A DNA stretch of 17,535 bases, taken from assembly GCA_020343555.1 (NCBI GenBank), contig CP070800.1:1811983-1829517 (forward strand), written 5' to 3'. The stretch is from Dehalococcoidales bacterium (GTDB lineage Bacteria > Chloroflexota > Dehalococcoidia > Dehalococcoidales > UBA2162). The position numbers and the translations under genes were made by a program. Position 1 is the stretch's first letter; each line of letters opens with the position of its first letter. Under the pieces are notes generated by a model. That model was not told the origin of the DNA and did not search any database. It saw only the letters and a list, made by a program, of their open reading frames with translations. Positions 1 through 8,408 of the stretch are shown piece after piece.

Positions 1-1554
1 TATATCGTTGATTCCAAGTTTCCTGCCAGCGAGCAGTTTGGTGAAGAACTCGTAAAACTCTTGAAAGAAACTTATCCCAGAACGAATTTTGTTTATAAAC
101 AGAAAACAGGATCGTATTTCGACGATGATCCCGATCTTTGGCAGGAGATAAAAGAAAAGGGTGACGGGATGATACAATATGTCGGACATTGAAGCACCTG
201 CGCGCCGGCGGTCGCCGGTCATTGCGTCACAGCCGAAAAGATGGGCATACCCTCAGTACCGGTCATCACCAACACGTTTGAGACGCCTGTAAGGGAGTCC
301 CTGTACGGTAAAGGTATGCAACACCTGAGAGTCGCATTTGTTCAGCATCCTGTTGCTTACAGGCCTTCTGAGGAGTGCCGGCAAAAACTGCTGGGCAGAG
401 ATCCTGTCTCGGGAAAACAAGTACTCCAGGAAATCGTAGACCACCTTACGTTGCCGTTGAATGAAGAAGAGTCTAACACAGGCAGCATCGAAAGACCGCG
501 TCAAAGGATACTTGGTGCCGATACAGAAGAGAATTTCCAGGAATTGTTCAGGAATAACGGCTGGACATTGTATCTGCCGATAGTTGTACCGACCGAAGAA
601 CGGGTGGGAGCCATGCTGAAAGGAACGAGTAGGAAACCCGGTGAAAAGGTTGGTGAAATGGCGCCATCATCGCCGCATGAAAAGTGGTCCTATACCGTTG
701 AACAGGTCGCGGTTAATGCCGTTATGGCAGGAGCGAAACCGGCACATTTCCCGGTGATCCTTGCTATTGCTTCTATAGGACAAACAGCTATGTTTACATC
801 TACAAATTCCTTCACGGCAATGGTATGTGTTAATGGACCCATTAGAAATGAAAACAAAATGAACATGTCTATAGGTACGTTGGGTCCCTTTAATCATGCC
901 AATGCAGCGATTGGAGCAGCATGGTCGCTGGTATCGAAAAACCTAGGTGGAGGAGTTACGCCGGGTTTGAATTATATGGGAAGCCAGGGCCAGGGACATA
1001 ATTTCACTAACCTGTGTTTCGCTGAAAATGAGGAAAGACTCCCGGAAGGTTGGAAACCTTTCCACGTACTGAAAGGTTATAAGCCGGAGGAAAGTGTAGT
1101 CAGTGTTTTTCATGGTTGGAGCTGGAGTAATATGGGTGGATTCGAGTCATGGAAAGACCAGACTATCAGGATTTTCTTTGAGGATAATTTCCAGTGCTGC
1201 GGTGCTTCTATCGTAATGGACCCGCTGGTAGCAATGATGCTTCATGACGATCTTGGATATAAGACGAAGGAAGAATTTCATCAATGGCTGAAAGAAAATG
1301 TTAAGTATGATCAGAAGCAATACTGGGGATTTCCGGGTCAGTTTCCTGCCGGCGGACATCCCGAGGAGCTGGCAAAAGCACAAGCCGGTGAAGAACCATA
1401 TGCTTCATGGCTTAAACTGCCGGAAGGGATTAAAATACCCGTTGCGCGGGAAGTAGACGTGAATATCATGGTAGCCGGTGGCGAAACGAATCCTTACTGG
1501 CAGGCTGGAAGCTTGGGGCTGCTTGGGACTGCTTCTGTCGACGAATGGCGTTAA
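1..1554 (+). CDS. UGSC-family selenoprotein, 5' end outside window
   Basis: The frame is open from base 1 to a TAA at 1552-1554, apart from one TGA at 190-192 that I read as selenocysteine; 517 residues are visible. The context is V-G-H-U-S-T-C, a U-x-x-C redox motif like the UGSC motif of this family. The sequence on both sides of the TGA continues one protein: before it a short alpha/beta segment, after it CAPAVAGHCVTAEKMGIPSV. The C-terminal part (about visible residues 220-370) has the family's NAVMAGAKP, VNGPI, GPFNHANAAIG and CFAENEE stretches, as I recall them. A stem-loop with a GGUC loop follows the UGA. The family is presumed to be a thiol/selenol redox enzyme, but its reaction is not established to my knowledge. 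The true start lies upstream of the window, and ATG 241 is only an internal methionine. It is probably cotranscribed with the CGGC protein 51 bases downstream. I am sure of the frame and fairly sure of the family. Confidence 0.85.
190..218 (+). promoter_or_regulatory. Selenocysteine UGA codon and bacterial SECIS-like hairpin
   Basis: The UGA is at 190-192. A perfect 5-bp stem CCGGC/GCCGG (205-209 and 214-218) encloses the loop GGTC (210-213). The loop begins 18 nt after the UGA, close to the arrangement in E. coli fdhF as I recall it, where a GGUC-containing loop binds SelB. The stem is strikingly GC-rich for this gene. It lies within codons for A-P-A-V-A-G, so it is part of the reading frame. 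Confidence 0.75.
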
Positions 1555-1605
1555 GTGACAAGTTATGGTACAAATAGTATAACGAAAAGCGAGGAGCTGT
1601 GATTA

Positions 1606-1923
1606 ATGAAAATAGGTATTATCAGGTGTGGAGAACACAGCAATAACTGTGCAGGATTTCACTGCTTCCCGGCGTTGCAGGAAAAGAAGGGAAGTTTCGA
1701 AAGATATGGTGATATCGAACTGATAGGATTCGATACCTGTGGTGGTTGCGGCAGAGGTAAAGCTGACAAGATTTTAGAAAAAGCAACGAAGCTTAAAGAA
1801 AAGGGTGCCGAGGTGATACACCTCGGAAACTGCCTGGTACATCCATGTCCAACAGTTGACCTGTATGAGAAAACGATACAGGATGAACTGGAGATAGAAG
1901 TTATCAGAGGAACCCATCCCTAA
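1606..1923 (+). CDS. CGGC domain-containing small protein
   Basis: A complete 105-residue protein with ATG preceded by a GAGGAG Shine-Dalgarno about 9 bases upstream. It begins with a beta strand and a Cys (MKIGIIRCG), then NNCAGFHCF, the signature FDTCGGCGRGK near residues 68-78, and a C-terminal HLGNCLVHPCP motif. This cysteine pattern matches the CGGC domain, a small family thought to bind metal or take part in redox chemistry; no reaction is known to me. It has no signal peptide or membrane segment, so it is cytoplasmic. It lies 51 bases behind the UGSC selenoprotein gene with no terminator between them, so the two probably share a transcript and possibly a redox function. That link is inference from position. 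Confidence 0.8.
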   Translation: MKIGIIRCGEHSNNCAGFHCFPALQEKKGSFERYGDIELIGFDTCGGCGRGKADKILEKATKLKEKGAEVIHLGNCLVHPCPTVDLYEKTIQDELEIEVIRGTHP

Positions 1924-1980
1924 ACTGACTGATCCTGTGTAAAATTCGTATAATTGTTTCTTTCGCAGAAATGATTTCGT

Positions 1981-2010
1981 GTTGACACTTGGTAAACCTA
2001 GTGTTAACAT
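1981..2010 (+). promoter_or_regulatory. Predicted paaX promoter overlapping an inverted-repeat operator
   Basis: TTGACA (1982-1987), a 17-base spacer and TAACAT (2005-2010) form a sigma-70-type promoter. An inverted repeat, GTTGACACT (1981-1989) and AGTGTTAAC (2000-2008) with one mismatch between arms and a 10-base spacer, covers the -35 and most of the -10. This is the usual geometry for repression by a dimeric regulator, most simply the PaaX-like protein encoded just downstream. The promoter and dyad are visible; autoregulation is inference. Confidence 0.6.
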
Positions 2011-2053
2011 TGTCTATCGCTTAAATAACGCTATATTGTTACGGTGACATACT

Positions 2054-2875
2054 ATGTTCGGCCCCAGGTCTGCCATGCTTACTCTCTATGGCGATTACGT
2101 TCGTCATAGAGGCGGTGAAATTGGAATAGGTAGCCTCATAGCCCTCCTGAGTAACTTCGGCCTTTCCGAAAATTCCATCAGGTCAGCGGTTTCCCGCATG
2201 TGCCGTGCCGGCATATTAAAGGTAAGGCGAAATAAATCACGCAGTTATTATTCTCTTAGTGATGAGGGGCTTGCCTTGATGTCTAAAGGCGAGAGAAGGA
2301 TTTTCGAGCGGAAGCGCACCGAGTGGAACGGTCTATGGAACCTGGTCGTCTATTATATACCGGAACAGAACAGGGAAGCCCGTGATCGACTTCGACGGGA
2401 ACTTGCCTGGATGGGATTCGGCCCTTTGACTACCGCAACCTGGATATCACCCCATGACCTTACCGACGAAGTTATCGAGCTTGCAGATAAATTGAAAATA
2501 CGCTCTTATATACAGGTATTTCAGACCAGGATGAAGAATTCAAATGATCCGGCGGGGATAGTTGCCAGGTCCTGGGATCTCCAGAAAATACATAAAAGGT
2601 ATAATGCTTTTATAAAAGAATATCGAAAAAAAATGGAAGATCATCAGGCACGCATCGATAACGGAGAGAGCCTTGAATCCAGCGAATACTTTGTCCAGAG
2701 ATTCAAGCTGATCGACGATTATCGAAGACTGCCGTACCTGGACCCTGATCTTCCTGAAGAACTACTGCCAAAAAACTGGTTAAGATCTGAAGCAATGAAT
2801 ATATTCGATCGTTATCACGAAATGCTTACTGAAAAGGCAAACCAGTATTTCGATTCGGTGCTGGCAGAGTATTAG
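2054..2875 (+). CDS. paaX: PaaX-family transcriptional regulator
   Basis: This 273-residue protein has the length and layout of PaaX, the phenylacetyl-CoA-responsive GntR-like repressor. The N-terminal winged helix (about residues 1-75) carries SAMLTLYGDYVRHRGG and the recognition segment LSENSIRSAVSRMCRAGIL, followed by RSYYSLSDEG. The middle region has WNGLWNLVVYYIPE and LRRELAWMGFGPL, and the C-terminal region contains the family's RSWDL and W-L-R-S-E-A segments. GGTGA lies 6 bases before the ATG. PaaX proteins bind operators near genes for aromatic acyl-CoA metabolism and are released by a CoA thioester. The ligand here is unknown. The gene runs toward the Hdr operon, with only 9 bases between the two stop codons, so it may control that operon from its distal side. 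Family assignment is confident; target and ligand are inference. Confidence 0.88.
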   Translation: MFGPRSAMLTLYGDYVRHRGGEIGIGSLIALLSNFGLSENSIRSAVSRMCRAGILKVRRNKSRSYYSLSDEGLALMSKGERRIFERKRTEWNGLWNLVVYYIPEQNREARDRLRRELAWMGFGPLTTATWISPHDLTDEVIELADKLKIRSYIQVFQTRMKNSNDPAGIVARSWDLQKIHKRYNAFIKEYRKKMEDHQARIDNGESLESSEYFVQRFKLIDDYRRLPYLDPDLPEELLPKNWLRSEAMNIFDRYHEMLTEKANQYFDSVLAEY

Positions 2876-2884
2876 ACAGAAAGT

Positions 2885-3742
2885 TTAGAGTAGACCGAGT
2901 TCGGTAAGCTTGACTGAAGGATCGACAAAATGTTTCTTGGCCCAGCTTGATATACTCTGGCTGCCAAAAGCGTGTGCCATCAATTCACTGAAATAAAGTG
3001 AGGGTAACGGCTCAGTATTGTTCTCTTTCGGCTGACGCATATCCAGGTTTAATTGGCAGATACCACAGGCAGTTATTATCATATCAGCACCGGCTTCCCT
3101 GGCACCCCGTATAATCTTCCCGGATAATTTCTGAACTATTTCCGGAACAACCATGGAGAGAGAACCTCCGCAGCAGTCAACCTTGTAAGACCAGTCAACT
3201 ATCTCAACTCCCAGGGCTTCCATTAACTCGTCCATAATGATGGGATTCTCAGGATTATCGAAGGTGGTAACCTCAGGAGGGCGAACAAGAACGCATCCGT
3301 AATATGGTGCTACCTTCAGACCATCGAGAGGTCTTACTACATTTTCTCTGATATTTTCTAAACCGATATCCTGGTAAAGGATTTCCAGGACGTGATGTGA
3401 TTTATGTGAGAGATCAAGTTTGGCACCTATATCTTCTTCGATCTTTGATTTCAGCGCCGGATCTCTGTCAAGCTCGTATTCCGCGGTCTTAAAACGTAAT
3501 AAACAGCCCGGGCAGGGTGCGACAATGTCCAGGCTTATCTTTTCTGCGAGGGCAAGGTTACGTGAAGGAAGGGCGAGTGAAAGCTCGCGGTTGATAACAT
3601 GACCGGAACTGGCGCCACAACAAGTCCAGTCCGGTATTTCAGTGAATTCAATGCCTAGATATCCGGCTATTTCCTTTATGGATTCTTCATATTCTATCGA
3701 TGTTGTTGTTGCCGTACATCCGGGATAATATGCATATTTCAT
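2885..3742 (-). CDS. hdrB: HdrB-like heterodisulfide reductase subunit B
   Basis: A 285-residue cytoplasmic protein, the usual length for HdrB, beginning MKYAYYPGC. Both cysteine-rich CCG modules are complete: C9, C41-C42, C77 and C80, then C150, C190-C191, C226 and C229. In methanogen HdrB these positions ligate two noncubane [4Fe-4S] clusters that reduce the disulfide CoM-S-S-CoB. A bacterium would use another disulfide, another thiol partner, or only pass electrons, so the name describes the family and not the substrate. It is the last gene of the minus-strand operon, 27 bases behind hdrC, and its stop is 9 bases from that of paaX. It would be fed by HdrC and the selenocysteine HdrA fusion. 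Its Shine-Dalgarno is weak. Confidence 0.9.
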   Translation of the reverse strand: MKYAYYPGCTATTTSIEYEESIKEIAGYLGIEFTEIPDWTCCGASSGHVINRELSLALPSRNLALAEKISLDIVAPCPGCLLRFKTAEYELDRDPALKSKIEEDIGAKLDLSHKSHHVLEILYQDIGLENIRENVVRPLDGLKVAPYYGCVLVRPPEVTTFDNPENPIIMDELMEALGVEIVDWSYKVDCCGGSLSMVVPEIVQKLSGKIIRGAREAGADMIITACGICQLNLDMRQPKENNTEPLPSLYFSELMAHAFGSQSISSWAKKHFVDPSVKLTELGLL

Positions 3743-3769
3743 AAATTCGTCTTTACTCTGGTAAATATT

Positions 3770-4348
3770 TCAGCGAGAAAATACCTTTTTATAAATAGAC
3801 TTGATCTCTCCGGTCGAGTGTCTTTTCAACGAAGGAAATTTTATCTTTCCTTTTCTGAACATGCCGATTGCCATATTAGCCAGTTCTTTTAACTTTGGAA
3901 TAGAGAGGAACTCACGTGCTTTGAGTTCATAGCTTATCATCAGGCTTACTTCGTCGATCCTGCCCTTTTTCTTTATCTGATCCAGAAATGCCTGGTGAAA
4001 TTTGAGTATGTTACTCACCTGGCTGTTCACTCCGGCTTTTACCGATTCTTCACGAAGCATGTCCATAAGGCGGACAATCTCGATTTCATTGGGACAGCGT
4101 GTAGCACAGGTCTCGCAGGAAGCGCATAACCAGATGGTAGTGCTGTTTACTACTTTGTCTCTGAGACCCAGTCGAACGAGATGGATTATCTGGTTGGGGT
4201 AATAATCCATTGCATAAGCCACGGGGCATCCGTCGCTGCACATCGAGCACTGATAGCAACGATTGAGATACTTCACCTCAGCGGCTATTTTTTGGGCAAA
4301 TTCATTATTCCGGGGCGGTATTTTCTCCGTCGTCAGTTGCTGCTGCAC
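3770..4348 (-). CDS. hdrC: HdrC-like heterodisulfide reductase subunit C
   Basis: A 192-residue protein with two CxxCxxCxxxC [4Fe-4S] motifs, C31/34/37/41 and C75/78/81/85. This is the HdrC pattern, in which the clusters wire HdrA to HdrB. The sequence around them (YLNRCYQCSMCSDGCP and WLCASCETCATRCP) is typical. The listed GTG start overlaps the end of the HdrA fusion gene by 44 bases, with only a weak AAAGG upstream. A second in-frame GTG about 24 codons later, just before KYLNRC, follows the HdrA stop and is possible, so the start is uncertain. The C-terminal tail (residues 110-192) is helical and basic. It lies between hdrA and hdrB, so an HdrABC unit is expected. Confidence 0.9.
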   Translation of the reverse strand: MQQQLTTEKIPPRNNEFAQKIAAEVKYLNRCYQCSMCSDGCPVAYAMDYYPNQIIHLVRLGLRDKVVNSTTIWLCASCETCATRCPNEIEIVRLMDMLREESVKAGVNSQVSNILKFHQAFLDQIKKKGRIDEVSLMISYELKAREFLSIPKLKELANMAIGMFRKGKIKFPSLKRHSTGEIKSIYKKVFSR

Positions 4349-7300
4349 TTGCCGCTTTACCTTTCTTCTTTGGTAGCGTCCTCTTATCCCTGAGAATTGT
4401 AAGTTGTTCTTTCTGCTCTTCGTTTAATTCAAGATGACCCAGTTTGGTAATTTCATTGGTATAATCATTTATCATTCCCGCAAAAGCTGCTCCCTCTGCG
4501 GCTGAGGCGAATTCTAGTTTTAGCCTGGATGGTTCTATCCCCATTTTTTCAAGGCCTTGCTGGGTAATAGGAATAGTGCGTATCTGCTGCTGGACACCGG
4601 TAATGTAATGGCAGTCCGCAGGATGGCATCCTACTATGAGGACAGCATCCATCCCTTTCAGATAAGCGTCATAGACGAACTTGGGGTGCACCCGACCGGA
4701 ACACAGGACTCTGATCGCACGGGTGTTGGAGGGGTATTGGATCCTGGATACTCCGGCAAGATCGGCAGCTGCATAACCACACCAGTTGCAGAGAATTGTT
4801 AATATTTTTGGTTTGTCAGCATCTATAGGTATCGAATAGGCTGCTTCTATCTGTGAGAATATTTGCTGATCGGTGAAGTGGTTCAAGGAAATAGCGTGGG
4901 TCGGACAAACGGCGTTACATACACCGCACCCTTTGCAGGCGGCAGGAATCACATTAGCAACTTTCCCTTCCTCTGTTTCAAGCATCTCAATGGCATTGTA
5001 AGGACAGCCCCTTGTACAGAGACTGCAGCCGATACAATCTTCCTGGTTTACTTCACAGACAGCTCCACTGGCAACAATGGTATCCTTGGAAAGGATAGTA
5101 GCCGCTCGTAGAGCTGCGCCTTTCGCCTGGTTGATGGAGTCAGGAATATCCTTGGGATATTGCGACATGCCACAGAGGAAGATGCCATCGGTTGCGAAAT
5201 CAAGCGGTCTGAGTTTCATATGGGCTTCCATAAAGAATCTATCACCGGTTAACGGCAATCTTAGTAATTGGGATAATTCCTGGTTACCGTCGGGAACGAC
5301 AGGAGTACTGAGTACGACCAGGTCTGGCTTGCTTTCTCCCTTCATGTTGATGGTGCTGTCATAGTAGTGAAGAGAAAGACTGTCACCGTTTACTGATACC
5401 TCAGGCTGTTTTTCCGGTTCATACTGGATGAACAGGACACCTTTATCTCTGGCTTCGAGGTAGTAATCCTCTTTGAAACCATATGCCCTCATGTCCCGGT
5501 AAAATACCGTAATGTCTATATCTGGATTCAGTTCCTTAAGCTTTAATGCGTTTTTCAAGGCTACGCCGCAGCAGATACGACTGCAATAACCGTGTTCTTC
5601 ATTTCTGGCGCCAACACACTGGATCATGGACACATTATTGATACTTTCAGGCAAATTACCGGCAGAGATCATCTCTTCAAGTTCCTGCTGGGTCAGTATA
5701 CTGGTACTCTGTTCATAACAATATTCGGTAGGAGTATAAGCACTCCCGCCGGTGGCAAGTATGGTAATACCATGCTGAAGTTCGACAGCCTCTGATTCGG
5801 GTTCTCCGGTCTTGGTCAGCGTGCTTTTAAAGTTGCCAACATACCCGGCGAAATTTACCAGTTCGTGCCCCTTATAAAGCGTAATATTCTTTTCATTTTC
5901 TACTTCTGAGATTATCTGTTCGAGATAAGGTCCGACTTCCAGACCTTCAAGCGTGTAGTGGATATGCCTGGCGTGACCACCCAGTTCGTTTTCTTTTTCT
6001 ACGAGGTAAACTTCGAATCCCTGTCTGGCAAGAGAGAGAGCCGCGTTCATTCCAGCCAGGCCACCACCGAGAACGAATCCTTTCGGATTAACCGGGAGCT
6101 CAAGTTCCTCGAGTTCGGTAAGATTGCGTGCCCGGGCGACAGACATGGCGATAGTGTCTTTGGCTTTTTCAGTGGCTTCTTCTTTTTCGAATGAATGTAC
6201 CCAGGTGCAATGCTCCCTGATATTTGCCATATCCAGTAAATAGGGATTCAGACCTGCTTCACGTAATGCTTCCCGAAAGACGGTTTCATGATCTCTGGGA
6301 GTACAAGCTGCCACAACGACTCGATTCAGATTCTGTGCTTTAATGGCTTCTGTTATTTTTCGAAGTGCGTCAGAACCGCACGAAATAGTCTGTTGTTCTG
6401 AGTGAACTACATCTTCAAGCGTCCGGGCATATTCGACAAGAGCAGGAACATCGGCAACTCCGGCGATATTAGTGCCGCAGTTGCACACGAAAACCCCGAT
6501 CCTTGGTTCTTCTCCTTCGACAGACCTTTCATTGGGATATATCTTGGTCTGAGCGAGAGTTCCACGCTGACTCGCTAGTAACTGGGCAGCCATCGCTCCG
6601 GAACCGCTGGCTGAACTGATAGAGTCGGGAATATCGATAGGTGCAGTAAACGCTGCGGCTGGATAGATACCGGGTTTGCCGGCAATCTCATTGGGAGTTA
6701 ATCCACCCGTTTCACAGAAACCGTGCTCATTAAGTTCGAATCCCATTATTTCAGATAACGCCGCATTATCTTTTGCCGGACTCATCCCGACGGAGAGTAC
6801 GATCATGTCGAATTCTTCTTCTACTACTGTATGATCGTCGGTGACATAAGAAACGACGAGATTATTATTTCGCTTGTTTTCCTTGACGGAAGAAATTCTC
6901 CTTCTGATAAACCGGGCGCCTTCCATTTCCATGGCCCGGTTATAAAAATCTTCGAAACCTTTGCCGAATGTCCTGATATCATTGTGGAATATAGCTACTT
7001 CGATATCCGGGTGATGATTCTTTACGAGGATCATCTGTTTCAGGGCGTAGGTGCAGCATATTCCCGAACAGTAGGTATTTCCCAGCCCTGAATCGCGTGA
7101 ACCGATGCATTGAAGCCATGCTATCTTTTTCGGCACCTTTCCATCGGATAGACGTACAACCTCACCATTAAATGGCCCTGAAGCGTTCGACATTCGTTCG
7201 AACTCAAGACTGTTGACCACGTTCTTCATGCGACCGTAGCCATATGCACCGGCTAACTTCGCGTCGAATATCTCATATCCGGGACTGACAATAATCGCCC

Positions 7301-7874
7301 CGACGTGCATTATCCCTCTTTTCTTTTTCTGCTTGAAGTCGATTGCCTTTGCCTGGCAGACAGATTTGCATATGGTGCATTTATCATCGAAATAAAGGCA
7401 GGCTTCACGATTGACAGCCGCAGAAGCAGGAATTGCCTGGGGACACCAGATATCTATCGCTTTTGCAGGTCCGAGATTTTCATCAAAAGGATTTGAAACG
7501 GTGTAAGGACAGTAGGTTGCGCAGTTTCTGCAACCAACACAAAGATCTTCATCTACATATCTGGGCTGTCGAAGCACAGTGACAGTAAAATTGCCGGCTT
7601 CACCTTCTACCTTTTCTATTTCGGTATTAGCCAGTATTTTAATATTGGGATGCCGACCGGCATCCGCCATTTTAGGCCCGAGTATTCAGAGAGAGCAATC
7701 AAGTGTCGGGAAGGTTTTGTCCAGCTGGGCCATCTTCCCGCCTATCATTGGTGATTTTTCAGTCAGGTATACTTTAAAACCGGAATCAGCAAGGTCTAAA
7801 GCTGACTGTATTCCACTGATCCCCCCTCCTACAACCAGTACTGCTCCAATAGGTGAGTTTGCAGTTTCTGCCAT
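4305..7874 (-). CDS. hdrA: Selenocysteine-containing HdrA-HdrA-MvhD fusion
   Basis: A 1189-residue flavin/iron-sulfur protein when the TGA at 7688-7686 is read as selenocysteine 63. The two flanking open frames join in the same frame and rebuild the HdrA signature [14 protein letters not shown], where Cys is usual. Domains: FAD fold 1 with GGGISG (about 12-20); a ferredoxin insert with C112/115/118/122 and C159/166/169/173; a second HdrA copy from about 460 beginning VFVCNCG, with GGGLAG near 603; two [4Fe-4S] motifs at C947/950/953/957 and C980/983/986/990; then an MvhD-like domain from about 1020 with CNWC at 1029-1032. The second copy lacks the DCxxC motif and has HIHYTLEG instead. Its ATG overlaps the ferredoxin stop by one base (TAATG), behind GGAGG. 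HdrA is the FAD bifurcating subunit and MvhD its [2Fe-2S] electron entry. Sec forms of HdrA are known in methanogens. Bifurcation here is inferred. Confidence 0.9.
7648..7688 (-). promoter_or_regulatory. Selenocysteine UGA codon and SECIS-like hairpin in hdrA
   Basis: The UGA occupies 7688-7686 on the minus strand. Downstream in the coding sequence, GGATGCC (7665-7659), loop GGTC (7658-7655) and GGCATCC (7654-7648) form a perfect 7-bp stem. The loop begins 28 nt after the UGA, about 10 nt farther than in the first selenoprotein of this window, but the loop sequence is identical. The hairpin encodes D-A-G-R-H-P of the conserved HPNI region, so part of it is constrained by the protein. Confidence 0.7.
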
Positions 7875-8344
7875 TAAAGCTCCTCCACAACTACCGTTTC
7901 ATCCTCATCTTCGACCTCTTCTTCAACTTCAATCTCCTCGTAAGTCAAAGCCTCGGTCCCACACCACTGAACACATAACGGGCCATCTTCGGGCATCGGT
8001 TCGCCGCACATATCGCATTCTAACGCCAGACCGGAATCCGGTTCGTGGAAGATTTCTCGGGACGGGCATGCCTGTCGGCAGAATGAACACTCTCCGTATT
8101 CTTTTCCATCGATGACAGTGACGTTTCTGCCAATGCATTCTACCTCGGTATATTTACCTGCCCTGATGGGAAGATAGATATCGGTATCTTCGCAGCGAAA
8201 TACCTGGATTCGGGATCTTGCCGGGTTAACGATACTGTATTTCGGTTCGGCATGATAAGCTGCACAGGCTACTTCGCAAGCACGACATCCCGTGCATTTA
8301 TCTGCATTTACCTTAATCGTCTTGATTGTTCTTGTTCTTATCAT
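7874..8344 (-). CDS. BamC-like multi-cluster ferredoxin subunit
   Basis: A 156-residue iron-sulfur protein with 13 cysteines: C17/20/23/27 (classical [11 protein letters not shown] motif), C51, C70, C86/89/93, and C110/113/124/128. The spacing resembles the electron-transfer subunits of molybdenum and tungsten enzymes and could hold about three [4Fe-4S] clusters. It ends in a very acidic tail (about residues 136-156). AAGG lies 7 bases before the ATG, and the stop overlaps the hdrA start. Lying directly behind a BamB-like tungsten enzyme gene, it is best read as that enzyme's electron-transfer partner, as BamC is for BamB, connecting the active-site subunit to the HdrA fusion. The pairing comes from gene order and family resemblance. 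Confidence 0.85.
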   Translation of the reverse strand: MIRTRTIKTIKVNADKCTGCRACEVACAAYHAEPKYSIVNPARSRIQVFRCEDTDIYLPIRAGKYTEVECIGRNVTVIDGKEYGECSFCRQACPSREIFHEPDSGLALECDMCGEPMPEDGPLCVQWCGTEALTYEEIEVEEEVEDEDETVVVEEL

Positions 8345-8408
8345 CTTGATACCTTTTATCAGAGAATACTGTTTAATTCGCGAAAGAATGGGAAAATGTC
8401 AAATGATT

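Noticed and set aside
241..1554. A complete 437-residue protein starting at ATG 241
   Set aside because: The family's redox motif lies upstream in the same frame across a TGA with a SECIS-like hairpin, and there is no clear ribosome binding site before 241.
1968..1978. GAAAT-G-ATTTC dyad as a terminator after the CGGC gene
   Set aside because: The stem is only 5 bp and AT-rich, the loop is one base, and no T-tract follows.
2876..2884. A terminator between the convergent paaX and hdrB genes
   Set aside because: Only 9 bases separate the stop codons and no hairpin with a T-tract is visible; transcripts may overlap.
7686..7688. TGA as a nonsense mutation or pseudogene in hdrA
   Set aside because: It falls on a conserved Cys position, the frame is intact on both sides for over 1100 residues, and a GGUC hairpin follows.
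7579..8115. A 178-residue open frame on the plus strand
   Set aside because: It is antisense to the hdrA and ferredoxin junction, with low-complexity basic and proline-rich sequence typical of a shadow frame.
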